A stretch of DNA of 64,000 bases. It comes from Aphis gossypii. Taxonomy: Eukaryota > Arthropoda > Insecta > Hemiptera > Aphididae. Where the stretch lies: positions 1-64,000 of the forward strand of contig NW_026082997.1 in NCBI RefSeq assembly GCF_020184175.1, read 5' to 3'. Shown here piece by piece: positions 33,241 to 46,685 of the stretch. Position 1 is the stretch's first letter; the number at the start of each line of letters is the position of its first letter. The position numbers and the translations under genes are program-made. The notes beneath the pieces were generated by a model. It worked only from the letters and a program-made list of their open reading frames with translations, searched no databases and had not been told where the DNA came from.

Positions 33241-33489
33241 TCAGGTGAAAATCGAGATTTTTTTTATATTATATTAATAATAATAATAGCTGACCCGGCA
33301 ATGCTTTGCTGTTGCTAGATTTCAGTACATTTATATGTTTAGGAATATGTGAAAAGTTTGATATGAATTATACCAGATATATTTAATTTGATTAATTTGT
33401 TTAGTATAATGTTATATATACATGTGGAATATATTTGTTTCGTTATGGTGTATGATTTTTATTTTTTTTGTTAATCATAACAATTTGTC

Positions 33490-34175
33490 TTAAGCATTAA
33501 ATATTTCTGGATACACCACGTTAAGTGTCTCGCCTTCTGGGGCCATCACAAATAGATTTGGTTTGCATGTGACTAGTGACAGAGCTACGTACAATTGACC
33601 ATGGGAAAAACATTGGACGGTTAAGTCTAAACCTGCAACGTTTAATGTTTGACCTTGTGCCTTATTAATAGTCATTGGAAAGCTTAATTTCATGGAAAAT
33701 TGGAGCCGTTTGAACTGGAATGGCAAATTGGTTGGTATCATTGGTATTCTAGGAACTAAGACCATTTCCCCAGCTCCACAGCCAGTAAGGATTATACACT
33801 CAAGCTGACAGTTTTTTAAAGACATAATTTGTAATCTTGTACCGTTGCATAATTTTGGTGGAATTAAGTTACGAAGTAAAATTATGGTTGAACCTACTTT
33901 TAGAATTAATTTGTGTGGTGGGGTCCCTGAAGGAGATAAAGAATTTAAAAATTCAGTTGGATAATGTATCGCCTCCTCTGCATCTAAAACAGTGTCAATG
34001 GAATAGTAAACTTTTGTTGGTGCGTTGAATTTTAACAGTATCATGTCATTTATTTTATTGACTTGATCGTTAGTTGGTGACAATATTGCTCTTTCTTGAA
34101 ACCAACTTGACGTTTTAGTCGAAATATTAGGTAAATCTGGGTAAACATTTTCAATTAGGTCCAGCAAATTAGACA
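33490..34175 (-). pseudogene. Helitron PIF1-like helicase, C-terminal part
   Basis: This is a 228-codon open stretch of the Helitron replication helicase. Motifs seen: ERAILSPTNDQVNKIN, LKVGSTIILLRNL, LCNGTRLQI, and the C-terminal helicase block FPMTINKAQGQTL with HGQLYVALSLV. The upstream end at about 34177 is cut by interspersed repeat B; the reading resumes at about 35660. No frame change inside. Confidence 0.88.
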
Positions 34176-34179
34176 TCAA

Positions 34180-35660
34180 AAAAAAAAAAAAAAAAAAAGC
34201 GGTAAGTGGGTACCGTTCTGCTGTACATTAGGGGGTGGGGTGGACCTAGGACTAGGGTAGGTTAAATTTGAATGCAATGATAGGTATCATTGTATACGAA
34301 AAACGATTCTGAACGAAGATGATTTGTCAGCCTAGGATATAATTTCCAGTTGTTGGTGAAAAAGGTGGTTTGTGTTTTAATGGCCTGAATACACCAAAAT
34401 TTAAGTTCTTTTATAATTATTGTAAGCTAAACTTATGAAAAATCTTGTATTAAATTTTCAACTCTTAGCTACCTATACAAACATTTTTATGAAATATACC
34501 TACAAAATAATTTGTAAATATTCCTAATTTTGACGAATTTTCGTCAAAATTTGAACTTCAAATGCTAATAAAAAAAAGTTGTGCCTATGTATTCTTATAA
34601 TTTTTTAATCACTATAAGAATAACTTATGAGGAACTTTGTATTACATTTTCAAGTATTTTGATAGGGCCAAAAAAATTTTATCGACACTTCAAAAATATT
34701 TTTTTAGAAAAATTGAAAATTTCAGTTGTCTATAAATAGCTCAAAAAAATTCAAAATATTTTAAAAATTTAATCACGTAAAGAAAACGCGAACCTTAATA
34801 ACTGGTAAAATTTTCAAGTATCTACAACTTAAACTTTTTGAATAAAAACAAATATTTAAAATCGTTTGGGATAAATCGTTGTCGTTACTTTATTTCGTAA
34901 AAATTTAAAATTCAAACGCACATAAAATTTTTCCTATAATGATGTTATTAGTTTTCTCTATAGCTATTTGAAGGAAAACTTATGGAAAACTTAGTGTTAT
35001 AATTTTAATCCTTAGTTATGAACACAAAAAATTTTATGATTTTTCAACTTCAAAATTACTTGCAAATTTTCGCGTTTTCGACAGATTTCGTAAAAATTTG
35101 AACTATAAACTCTTATAAAAAAAAATTGTGACTAACGATTTTTAATTTTTTTTAGCTACAATAAAAACAACTCATAAGGAATCTTGTATTAAATTTTCAA
35201 AACTTTTTGGTCATCCAAAAATTTTTTATCGACACTTTAAAAAAAATTTCTCAAAAAAATCGAAAATTTCAGTGGTCTATAAATAACTCAAAAAAAGTCA
35301 AAATTTTTTGAAAACTTAACTATATACAGATACTACTGACATTAACATTCGGTGAAAATTTCAAGTATTTTCAGTGATAAGTTTTTGAATTACAACCATA
35401 AAAAAAAATCGATTTGGTCGAAAACTGGTTTTGCGTAAAAATTGCCGTTTTTCCGTCATTTTTTTTTTGTTTTTCTCGATTTTTTTGAAAACTGTTGGAA
35501 AATGTGAACTTTTTACCTCTATAATGCACCACGGATATTCACTTTTACATCGGAAACCACCCCCATAGTTTGAAATTGGAGCATTATTTCGACTAGTTAT
35601 GCTGTACACAGACACACAAAAAAAAAAATACACATCATTGTAAAATCAATACATTCATCA
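34180..35660 (+). repeat. Interspersed repeat copy B (about 1.48 kb) in the helicase
   Basis: It begins with about 20 A residues and then the sequence shared with copy A (268-432 and 10081-10470). The far end has cttcgttcagaatc, the reverse complement of gattctgaacgaag near its start, so the ends carry a short inverted repeat. It splits the helicase reading between the DLSEL block and the LLDLIENVYPDL block. No coding capacity is seen. I cannot name the family. Confidence 0.85.
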
Positions 35661-35666
35661 CTTCGT

Positions 35667-36876
35667 TCAGAATCTAAAACAAAGCTCAGACAGATCAATT
35701 TTACTATTTCTAGTCAGTGACTGACCATTGCCAACACGGAGTAAAGCATCAGCAAAAGTTTTATTTCCTTGGTCAGATGATAATATTCTCATATTAGTTT
35801 TCAGTTTCAATTTAGTTATGTCTGGCCAAATGTAAGATCTTTTTAATGATGCATTGACTTCATCAGCTCTTGTTCCTCTTACTACAACTGGCAAGATTTG
35901 ACGAAAATCTCCAAAAAATAAGACTGTACAGCCACCCATTAATGTATTTTTATTACGTAAGTCCCGCAAGGTTCTATCCAATGCCTCAACCGAACTTTTG
36001 TGGGACATAGATGCTTCGTCCCAAACAATGAACACACAATCCCGCATCAATTGAGTAGTGTTGCTTTGTTTGGATATATTACAGACACTTGATGTGTCAT
36101 CGTAGGACATTTTAAGTGGGATCTTGAAAGTGGAATGCGCAGTTCGACCACCTTCTAAAAGCGTAGCTGCAATTCCAGATGAAGCCACAGCAAGGTTAGG
36201 TTTTTCTGTCTGTTCTTATTTTGGCGAGCAATAAATTAATTAAAAATGTTTATCCTGCACCTCCAGGGGCATCAAGAAAAAATGTTTTGCCTTCGTAATT
36301 ATTAATAGATGTTATTACTGCGTCATAAACCGTTTTCTAATCAGAGTTTAAACGTCTCTCATTTTGAACGACCTGTAATAGACGGAAACTATCGTAGGAC
36401 GTCTCTCGCAAGTATTCAGTATTGGTATTCAGATCTATATTGTTCGATAGAATTAATCCAAAATCAGTGATATTTTTGCCAGAAACTGATTGCACCACTT
36501 TATTCAACTCAAGTAAAGCTTCATTAAAAATATTTTCATCGTAATTTATATCATCTGATGGACATTCTTGTTGTTTTCGAAACAATATGTCTTCAGCCAT
36601 ACTTACACGATGATTTTGCCAGCCCCTAACCTATTTGGCAAAACACTATCAAAATGGCAAATAAATATCTTATAGACGGTGAAGTACAACATACAGTAGC
36701 TTCAGATAATGTGTTTTCCCATTGGAAATCATCTTCTAACAAACCCATTGCTTTGCATGCTTCTTGAAATGTATCGTACGTCACTCCTTGCACAGTTCGT
36801 AGACTTGCAAAAGAAATTGGACCTTTGATCACATGGAGCAAAATTCTTAAGTAAAAACATTCACTGTTATTCGGAT
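35667..36876 (-). pseudogene. Helitron helicase, middle part with Walker A stop
   Basis: Read leftward from the MULE 2 border: HPNNSECFYLRILLHV and GPISFASLRTVQG (about 36860-36770), QWENTLSEA, then MAEDILFRKQQ (36600). The ATP site is FLDAPGGAG at about 36275-36253, where the Walker A lysine codon is TAA (36250-36252). After it come SSGIAATLLEGGRTAHSTFK, the DEAS box VWDEASMSHK and FFGDFRQILPVV. There are frame changes at about 36625 and 36200. It is the direct continuation of 44629-44830. Confidence 0.88.
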
Positions 36877-37716
36877 GAACTACAGGGTGGCACCGTTTTC
36901 GGCCAAAATGCACCTTTCCCTTTTCGGCCATTCTGAAATGACCGTTTTCGGCCAGTACACTATTTTGGTCACCAATGAAATATTCTTTTCGCATTTTATT
37001 TTTGTTAAACTACCAAAACACTACTTTTTTTAATGGAATGTATAAAATAATAATATATATATATAAAAAAAAAAATTATTTAATTATTTTGCATGTCTAA
37101 GTACTTTATTATATATGCGGCAGCAGACACAATGATACATATATGTACACGGATAGAAACACACTGAAATATAAGTGAACAATTAATATCAATCGACTAG
37201 ATATCGTCGAGAATAAGATATAATACAATATAATATAGATAAAAGTAATAATAATAATAATAATGACATCAATAATTATTATATACTCGTCAACATTGCC
37301 AATTATTAATTTACAATTTATATATTGAATTAAGTAAAAAAAAATTTAAAAATAAATGTTATAATATTATTATTAATTTACACTATAAATCTAAAATTAC
37401 TGGGATATTTGAATTTTTTTATAATAAAATTTTAACTCATACTTTTATTAATTTATCATGTTCATGGATAGAAACACACTGAAATATAATTGAACAATGA
37501 TATTGATCGACCAGATATCGACAAGAATAAGATACCTATAATACAATATAATAAAGATAAAAGTAATAATAATGACGTCAATAATTATTATATACGGCGA
37601 GTACGCATCAACAATTGTCAATAATTAATTTTTAATTTATAATACATTGAATTAAGTTAAAAAGTATAAAAAATAAAAGTTATATTATATTATCAATTTA
37701 CACAATAAATATAAAA

Positions 37717-38559
37717 TTATATGGATTTTTGATTTTTTTTATAATTATAACATATACGTTTAATAAATTCTATCCGTGTTATTTCTCCTCTCTCATATTT
37801 CGTAATATTGATTTGGTTTTTATCTTGACGACTCCGAACTTTTCCATCTTTTGGGAATTTTGGAATATCCACACTTCGTATTTTTACATATGTTTCAGTT
37901 TGAATTTCGTGTATTATATTTAGCCAATACATAATGGGAGGGGAGTCTTTATAAAAACACTGGTTAAAATATGAATGAAAAGACTCGCATGCATTTGTCG
38001 TTCTAGTCAATTCAGAAGAGCTTGATGCCCAATTAGTAGGAGGAAATATGCTTTCTTCACTAATATAGGTGTCTGTTAAATAATCACAGTATGATTTTAA
38101 TCTATCATCATCAGGACATATTGCCATTAAATCTTCGACAAAACAGTCTTCTACATCTCCTGGATTCAAAAATAACAGTCCAAACGTATATTTTATAAAA
38201 TTTCCGATTTCTGAAAAATCGTTTTTTTTTCATTAACCAATCCTAAGCTTTGGACTTGACGAAACCAAGATTGGGTTAGATGAAATCTACAGCCAATAAT
38301 TTTCGAGTCTGGCCATATTTCTACAATAGCTTTATGTATTGATATTTCAAAATCAATTGTCACAAATTTTGGAGAAAATAATAAATTACATTTATTAAAA
38401 ATACAACGAAGCGTAAATAAGTATGTTTCAAATGACTTGTCTGGCAGTAAACAAAGAATAAGAGGAATATAATGGCCATTTTTCCATCCATGGATAGTGA
38501 ACATTTGTAAGAAAAATCGTGGACAATATTTAAAAGTTCCATCCATATAAATGGTATCC
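37717..38559 (-). pseudogene. MULE 2 transposase, DDE core and C-terminus
   Basis: The reading starts at the hAT insertion point with IYMDGTFKYCPRFF (catalytic Asp in DGTF), then FTIHGWKNGHYIPLILCLLPD, FVTIDFE (second Asp) and GCRFHLTQSWFR (CxxH). After a frame change in an A9 run (38222-38230) it goes on with FLNPGDVEDCFVEDLMAI and TNACESFHSYFN, the usual MULE C-terminal block, and stops at 37717. It is the continuation of the FLYWCH exon at 43604-44067. The only damage apart from the hAT is the homopolymer frame change. Confidence 0.85.
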
Positions 38560-38567
38560 ACTTTGTT

Positions 38568-41500
38568 CAGGGCCGGCGTTACGTAAAATTTGTGAGGGGT
38601 CGTGGCCAATGAAATTGACGACTTCATCAATTATTCATGAATAAATATATTGTTTCTACAAAACTAAATTCTATGCTATATACAATATTTATTTTAAGTG
38701 AGTATACAAATAAATACAAAAACTATTGTTTACATGAAAATAATTATTATTTTGTAAAAAAAAAATTACAAAAAATTATAATATAATATAAAAGTATAAA
38801 ACATTATTAGAATGAACATTCAACATACTAAAAAATAGAAATTCTAATAAATATCAAACAGAAATTCTTCTTTCTTTTAATGAAGCCCATATTTTAATCA
38901 TACTTGTTAAATCAATATTATCTAAAACATCTTTCTCAGAATCAAGTATGATCAAATCATTTAACCTTGAACTACTCATAGTTGTTCTCAAATGATTTTT
39001 GATTATTTTTAGCTTACTGAAACAACGTTCATTCGAAGCTGTGGTGACTGGTGATGTTAATGCCAAACGACAAAGTGCATTAGCCATAGGAATTATGGTC
39101 TTTAATTTATTGGCTACATCCATAACATTAGCTAAAGATTTAACATTTTCAGTTTGTAACCTTAATATACTTATCTCACATAATGCGCTGTTGAAATCTG
39201 TTACATTAGACATGTCACTGTTTCTTGGAAATAAGGAAAATGCTTTTTCTACATCTTCTACTGTTATATTTGAACTTATAGGTACTGATAATAATTTAAA
39301 AAGTGGTTGAATACAAACCAGACAAGATTTCAAATTTTCTGATGATAAATTTATTAGTGTATCCAAAACTTAAAGAAATTCTTTTCTATAAAAGTCTTCA
39401 TAAGTTAAGTGTACATGTGATTGTGGATTTGAGTCAATTTTTCTTGGTTTTGATCTTTTTCTATGATGTTGATTAAAATCGCCAATAAAATCAATATCTA
39501 GTTTTAGAAAAAATGATTTGGCACTGGCTATAAGTTCATTAATCAGTATTTCATTGTTTCTAGTTTCTGTAAGTGATTTAATTGAACTATCAATTAATAT
39601 TAGTGCATCAACTATATTAAGATCTTTAGTCTCCAACATTTCAGTCAATATTTTCATTTGGTACATTATATGGTTCATGAAGTACAAATAAATGATAAAG
39701 TCAATTGATAAACATTTCTTCTCAAGGCCTAATGCTTGTACTCTAGTTTTTTTATCGATACTTGAATTTATAGATATTTCATGTAGAACTGAAACAATTC
39801 CTTCAAACGACAGCCAAACCACCCGTACAGATTCTGCCCTTGCAGTCCATCTAGTCTTAGACAAATTACGAAGCTTTAAAGATCCTTCAATTTCTGAAAG
39901 TGTTTTTTCTAAACTACAACTTCGTTTAGTACTTGAAGAGAAAAATACATATAAACTTTCTAAAGAAGTAAATAGCTCACAAACTATAATACTTGATTCA
40001 CAACTATGCTCTACAAATGTATTTAATCTATGGGCCCGACAAGGGATATAATGTATATGATAACCAACTAGTTCAGATAACATAGCTTGAGCTCCTTGAA
40101 ATTTTCCAGACATACTGCTTGCATAGTCGTATGACTGAAATACAATACGTTCTAAATCAAGATAGTTTTTAGTTAACACATCACTGATATTTTGTGCTGT
40201 ACCTTTTCCAGTTTTATCAGTTACTTCCACTAATTCAATTAATCGTTCCAATACTTTTCCTGACGAATCTACATAACGGACACAAACCGACATCTGGTCA
40301 CGATTAGACATATCTGGGGTAGTATCAGCCATAATTGAATACATGTTTGCATCGTTTACTTCTTTAACTATTTGTTTTTTTGTTTCTAATGCAAGTAATT
40401 TAATAAACTCATTTTGAGAGTCATGACTCATATAACTAATGTGATAGGGTCGAAATTTAACTTCTTCTATCCAAGTCTTCATAACTGGACAGTGACGTGA
40501 TAAAAGTAAAATAATTTGGTTAAAGTTCCCATTTTTCTCATCTCCATCTACTCTGAACGGCAATCCTTGACGTGCTAAAGTACGAGATACATCAAATAAA
40601 ATTTTAATTACATCTTTATGAAATTCTTTTTGCTGAATAAAGTTTATGGCTGTTTTTCTATGTTCCTTATTGAGAAGTCCATCGATATGATTAGAATGTA
40701 ATATGAAATTGCTGTAATCGTTCAATGCGAATTGGTGAGATTTTGATGTAAAATGTAGTTCTAATTTTCCTTTTCTATTTTTACCTTTAGATTTCATCTT
40801 ATGCCAGGTTCTAACTCCTTCTTTTGTCCAAGATGTTTCTGCACATGAACGATTGGGAAATAATCCACATATAAAACAGTTAACTGCATCACTATGTACA
40901 CTGTACTCTAAATATGGATATTCTGTGAACCAATTTGAATTAAACTGCCGTTGTCTTCCTTGGGGAATATTTATGTTGATAGGATATCTTTGTAATTTTG
41001 GTTGAAATGGCCCTAAGCTAAATAAATAATTTCGTTGAGAAGACGACTGAACTTTTTCTCTTTTTCCAGGATCATGATCCAAGAGTTTATCAATTACATT
41101 ATTTTCATTATTTTGATCCAATGATAATTCTGATGTCAGTACAGATGTAGCCATATTTATAAATTCATTAGATTTTTCCTTGATAGAAGATATCATACTG
41201 ATACTTTCATACTATTACATATATAATCATATTAGTATTTAGAGAGTTATTTCATTTGATACAATACTATAGATAGATATTGCATTCAAGTAACAACAAG
41301 TAATGCTTCAGAGAATTGTCCAACACAATCTACCCATGTATAATCAGTACTAGGTATAAGTGACATATCTTGTTCACCAATTTCCACAGTGCTTTGATTA
41401 TTTTCTAATTGTTCACTACTGTTTTCAATTTTACTCTCTGCATTTTCAAACTACAAAAATAAATAAATAAATAAATAAAGATATAAATTAAAATAACTTA

Positions 41501-43518
41501 ATTATTAAAGAAAATGGAGAATGGGAATGCTAAGTAAACATATAGTTTATAATACTATCAATAGTAAACAAACAAAAAAAAATTAAACATTAAACATAAA
41601 AACAAATACCTAATATTAATTAAATATATTTAATGTTATTTGACTTGTGTTTTACACTATATAAGTTATGGTTCAATGATATTATAAATACTCTTTTATT
41701 ATATTAAAATAATTGGAATAATTTACCTTCAAATCTAAAGCATTTACAGATGCAATGACCAAGTCATTGTTCAGCTCTATAACATCTGAGGATACCATTA
41801 ATGATTCTAATGTGATGGACTGGTCAGGATGCTATAAAATAAATTATAAGTAATTCCAAAATAACACTTTTTATAAAGTAATTTATCTTTACATCAATAG
41901 TATTTGTAGACACAATGTCTAAGTCGTTTTGTTCTTCAACATCTGGGGATACTGTCGATGAATTTGCCTGATTGGAATGCTATAAAATAAAGCATGCAAA
42001 TTTAGAAATAAAAAACTGTGAAAACAATGCTTAAACATACTTATTATTAAATAGTCTAAATGTCAAGTATTTAGTTTCAATACATTTTATTAGAAGGTTT
42101 ATTAAAAATATGCCTATATTTTACAATATAATGTCTCAATACTTACGCCTTGGAAAATGGAAAGTTAAAATTTTAAATTTGTAATATAATACAACTGCTT
42201 AATTAAATTTAATGTTATACATAGGATATTAAATTTATTATTTATGTAACTATATGTAATAAAATACCTAATAATAATTAATGGTATTAAAAACTTAAAA
42301 TGATCAATTGGTAGGTAGTACCTATAACCTATGAGCAGTTTGAATTTTACAAATATTTTGTATTTTATAAGTTAAACATATTTTGTTTAAAATAATTAAA
42401 TAATAAATACTTGACATTTTAGTTACTACTTACTATATATTAATATGGGTATAAACCTATAATACTGGACATGGTTTTTTTTTAGTAAATCAAAGCTTTT
42501 TTATTCTATAATATAAATTATATAAAATACCTAGGTACCATTATAATGTAATAATAGGTATACAATTAATATGCCTTCAAAAATTAAATTAATAATAAAG
42601 GTACTTACCTATTTAACCTATTATGGTTATGTTTTTTAATTTTTTAAATATTTAATTGATATGATTACGTAATTGAGTTTTTCGTTGATAATTCAATTGG
42701 GCCGCAATAAAAGGGTTATTTGCAATACCAAGACTAATGTCTTTTACTTTGACATGATCACCACCATGGATTTTTATTTCGTGTTTAACGATAGTCGTGG
42801 TCAAACGAACGTCCGCATGATAAACATTCCAATTTAGTGCATTTACGTTTTCTTTTATTATTGTCACACATATTTAAAAAGGAAGAAATTAAAAAGGTAA
42901 ATGATAACAAATTTACAACCACGATAGAGTAAGTACATCAAGTCGACGACGACCGCTGTGTAAAGTAGAGACTGTGACTGTGTGTCTGTAATTACCAGAA
43001 TAATAGCAAATAATCATGATGGAAATATTTATCATTCTATCATGATTAATATTATAAATTATAATAGTAGGTATTACTAATAATAACTATTACATGTTGC
43101 TCAAAAATATCAATATTGGGTATGTCTATTTTTATCGTCAGTAGTGTGATATTACGATAACGGTGACCGTACACCAACAGCCATTCCGCGACCGTTTGCT
43201 ATCCGGCGTTATGGGAAATACGTGTATTTAGTCCGTATGCCCGTATACTGTATAGGAAACAACAATTAATGCTCAGTACGTACAAAATTCACGATGTGTA
43301 AGTGGTGGCCAGGGTCGGGGACACAAAATTACATAGAGCTTAAAATTAGAAAATATTTTTCCACTGTAAACAGTATTTTTTTTTTAAATTATAAAATTTA
43401 AAATTTGCATTTAATCATATATATTTTTTTTGTATTCGAGAATGTGCCGACTGAAAAATGTGGTTTAATGAGTGAGGGGTCGTCACGACCCCTTAAACCC
43501 CCCCTACATCCGGCCCTG
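38568..43518 (-). mobile_element. hAT element 1 (ZMYM1-like) inside MULE 2
   Basis: The ends are CAGGGCCGG at both termini (inverted) with the 8-bp TSD ACTTTGTT at 38560-38567 and 43519-43526. Its length is 4951 bp. Removing the element and one TSD restores the MULE transposase reading just ahead of its DGTF motif. The long transposase gene inside is nearly intact, so this may be the youngest event of this stack. Confidence 0.93.
38854..42871 (-). CDS. hAT transposase with N-terminal zinc finger (ZMYM1-like), multi-exon
   Basis: Proposed first exon (42871 to about 42660): ATG, CLSCGRSF and then, after a frame change, HEIKIHGGDHVKVKD, a C2H2-like finger. Short acidic exons follow at about 41985-41888, 41832-41730 and 41450-41300; the first two are similar to each other. 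The main exon (41196 to 38854) has a TTF-type finger (FNSNWFTEYPYLEYS, CFICGLFP), then the hAT core with SIMADTTPDMSNRDQMS and CRAHRLNTF. The C-terminal dimerisation block has SNERCFSKLKIIKNHLR. One in-frame TAA at 39370-39372 interrupts the last 171 codons. The total of about 780 core residues is normal for the group. Confidence 0.82.
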
Positions 43519-43526
43519 ACTTTGTT

Positions 43527-44067
43527 TATGAATGTTAAATTTGTTTGACATGAAAATATAATTATATGTTTTTTCGAATCGTTTAATATTAAAAATGACT
43601 CACCGCTCATAGTTTTTACGTCTAAATTTTCTAAAGCTTCGTGTACTTCTTGAATAGAGGTAGGATTTACAGGGAGCGTTTTCCGACGATGTTCGTATAA
43701 ATTTTTCCGTAAACACTATATCTGTTTCATTAAATTCTGCAGAACAATTTTTCTGTTGAATTTCTTTAAAAATAATTTTTTTTGGACGAACAAATATGTC
43801 TTCTGTTGCCTTCCGTTTACAACTTGTATTAATAATTTGACGATCAATAATTTTCGTTTCATATGGATTATGATTATGATTAATATTACTATCATTCTCA
43901 TTTTTTAAAATCTCGTCATTTTCATTAGTGTATAATTTTACACTGCATGATCGAATCACACATTTCCACCGCGTTGTTCCATCTAATTTCGTATTTGCAA
44001 ATGAAAATTTATAATTTTCAAACACTAACATACGTTTACCTCTATTACTTTCAATAAATTTTGCCAT
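43527..44067 (-). pseudogene. MULE 2 transposase, FLYWCH N-terminal exon
   Basis: ATG at 44067 opens a FLYWCH DNA-binding domain: FENYKFSFANTKLDG, TRWKCVIRSC and HNHNPYE supply the conserved Trp, Cys and His. The exon ends at a GTGAGT donor at 43603-43602 after a frame change near 43700. A second piece, 43590-43527 (IFSCQTNLTFINK), leads to the hAT insertion site. The catalytic half lies at 37717-38559. Confidence 0.8.
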
Positions 44068-44628
44068 AATACACAAAATAATTAATTTAAGTAAACACGA
44101 GACTAATACGAACACGTTGCAAATTGCAGTACGCACAAACACTAAGCACTTAATCAAGTTGATCAATCAATAAAAGAAAATCGTTTATATAAATGTAATA
44201 TTATAGAACAAAGATAACGATGAAAGATATTGTATACTCATCCTAGTTAGTAGCTGTTCCTTTTATCAACCGTTAGCCTATAGATATTGGATTCTCCATT
44301 AAATTTTTATTTAAAATAAAAATAAAATATCCCTATAATTGTATATATATTGTGTAAATTGATAATATAAGATAACTTTTATTTTTCATATTTTTCACTT
44401 AATTTATTATATAAATTGGTAGTATAATGTAACTTTTATTTTTCATATTTTTTACTTAATCTATTCTGTCAATTGGTAGTTTAACAGAAAAAAACGCGAA
44501 AAGAATATTTCATTGGTGACCAAAATAGTGTACTGGCCGAAAACGGTCATTTCAGAATGGCCGAAAAGTGAACTGGCTGAAAAGAGAAAGGTTCATTTTG
44601 GCCGAAAAGTGTCCCGCCCGAACTACAT

Positions 44629-44840
44629 ACACTCTGCCAAGGGTATCAGTTTTTTTTACCCCAGGATGATTTTCGACGGGGGTTCCTCGTTGTCGTCGTT
44701 GGAAATTTTTGATAGATTGGTTCCAAGTATAAAAATTTGGAACCTTGTCATATGTTATGGTTTTAGCAAATTCGTCTTTAGCACATAATTTGAAAAAAGC
44801 AGTCAATGTAGTATCACGTGGATTGTTCACAATGTCATTG
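44629..44840 (-). pseudogene. Helitron helicase, N-terminal block
   Basis: Starting at about 44840: NNPRDTTLTAFFKLCAKDEFAKTITYDKVP, YTWNQSIKNFQRRQRG and DTLGRVYV, the standard start of the helicase half of a Helitron protein. It stops at the MULE 2 border and resumes at 36876. About 30 bp upstream the reading jumps to the Rep N-terminal region, showing an internal deletion. Confidence 0.85.
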
Positions 44841-44872
44841 ACATTATGTTGTGTAAAAAAACCCTATGTATT

Positions 44873-45988
44873 CTATGATTCTATTTTAGAATATTGATCG
44901 ACTAAATATTGGTTTAACAACATACCATATCTGAGTAACATATTACAATTGTTTTGTCTTTCCATAATGCGATAACAGTAATAATTCATACACGAAACGG
45001 TTTTTTGTAATGGAACTCCAGTATGAGGGTCAATTTGATGAATATCGATAGAATATCCATCTTCACCACGACATAACATTAGAGGATATTGCAGGCTGTC
45101 ATAAGACCTGTGAATATCGGATATTTTTTTAAGATTATCGTCTCGGCTACACAGTACAATATCTCGTTTATTAAATTGTTGGCCAGATATCACTACGGCT
45201 ACCTCGCTTGTAGATGGCGCATTATAACGTCCTCGATGTTCACCTGTTGGTACCCTGCTAGCGTGTATGACTATATTGTAATTGGGAACATTTGGTGGGA
45301 CACTTTCAATGGCTGTTTTAAAAGATTGTATTTATATATTATGTGAGTGCAACATATCTTGTAATGACCTGATCAAAGAGCTGTCTAACAGTTTCCTAGA
45401 ATCTACGTTACATCGAGTTGTCACTTGAGTTTCAGGATCGGTAATGAAGTAATCGTCAGATCTATTCGGTAGTAGACTGCCAGCCAAATTATATACCTGG
45501 CCTTGTACTTTAAAAGTTGGCATAAAGTTACCTTCAACTATTTTACGACTTTTAAATGATGTCATTTGAAAAGCATTATTATAGCGACGTATGTTACGCT
45601 TGAATTCTCCATGTTTAGGATGATCACCTGTAAGGAGAGAATTCAATGGTTCAGGAGGGGGACAAATCTCTACTAATTTAATTTTACCATTTGAACAACA
45701 CATTCCTTTAGATTCATCTTTCCATTTTAGAGCTAAACAATATTGACAAACAATAGACATTGTACCTAATGTAACCATCGGATCATTTTTGTAATCAATA
45801 GTAAAATCGTAATTCATTGCAGAGTATTCTTTAATAAACCATGCATTAACATTTCTTAAATTTTTATTTCTTTCACGATTTTGTTAAAGTCTATTGTTTC
45901 GTTCAACAGAATTTTCATTGCTACGTACTAAGCGTACTCTTTTAGGATTTGCCGTACTACGTCCTATAGTAGACTTTCGGTTAGGCAT
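44873..45988 (-). pseudogene. Helitron_like_N region of the Rep/helicase protein
   Basis: ATG 45988 opens MPNRKSTIGR. A frame change near 45895 leads to an open stretch (45817-45332) with CQYCLALKWKDES, CPPPEPLN, NIRRYNNAFQMTSF and MPTFKVQGQVYNLAGSLLP. The next stretch (45193-44873) has SYDSLQYPLML, GEDGYSIDIHQ and LVDQYSKIES. These are the classical Helitron N-terminal blocks. The HUH endonuclease (Rep catalytic) region that should come next, about 400 residues, is absent. The protein would nick and roll the element's DNA; this copy cannot. Confidence 0.85.
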
Positions 45989-46685
45989 TGTTTGATTGCC
46001 GAAAGGCTAACATTACAATAGGTGGAAAGGTAAAATAGGATGGTAATAATAATTAATAAATTTAAATAATAATAATAATAACAACGATGGTGTACGGCGA
46101 GCGATCACACGTAACACGCAGTGACTGCCTAGACGACTTGGTAAACGACTGACGACGTGTCTCGACTGTGCGCTCAAAGAACCAATTATTATTATCGTGT
46201 TGTGATTATCAACCGCGCGCACGAAAAGAGTCAATAGCATTCGATAACGCGTAATGTCACGCGCGCGGCGTGGAGATACCTGGGAAACTGCCAGTATGAG
46301 TATTTTGGTCTACTTTGGTTGCTCGAACAGGCATAAAATTCAAACGTACGGTAACTACAACTTCAAAAACCAACCGTGACAGTCCACTTCAAAAATAAAA
46401 TTAATATATCGACCGAAAACGTCGTTTTAATCGTACGTAAAATTATTTCGCTTGGTGCGCCTGTTCAATATAACACTAATACGTCGAGAACGTGCTCCAC
46501 TTCCACTGTAGACGTTTCAGAGATAACTAAAAAAAAAAAATGAAATACGGTCCTAAGTCCATACATACACACAGCAGTTCCCCACACCATACGCGTCGAC
46601 AACAATAATTAATGTGTTATCTGTATACTGAAATAACTCCATATAACTGATATAAGTAAAAAGCGGAAAAACAATGCAAAAAATG

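Larger units (their letters stand above)
36885..44620 (-). mobile_element. Mutator-like element (MULE 2) inside the Helitron
   Basis: The ends GGGTGGCACCGTTTTCGGCC and, inverted, GGGCGGGACACTTTTCGGCC form inverted repeats of about 120 bp built on short copies of ttttcggcca. The 8-bp TSD GAACTACA is at 36877-36884 and 44621-44628. Taking out the element and one TSD rejoins the helicase block (V-V at HPNNSECF) in frame. Without its hAT insertion the element is about 2.8 kb. It encodes a FLYWCH-DDE transposase on the minus strand. Confidence 0.92.

Noticed and set aside
34200..35650. Open stretches within repeat copy B
   Set aside because: They are not conserved in copy A and lie in low-complexity A/T-rich sequence.
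46013..46240. A 75-codon minus-strand ORF upstream of the Helitron gene
   Set aside because: It lies in the Helitron 5' region, has low-complexity composition at its end and no known motif; treated as chance.
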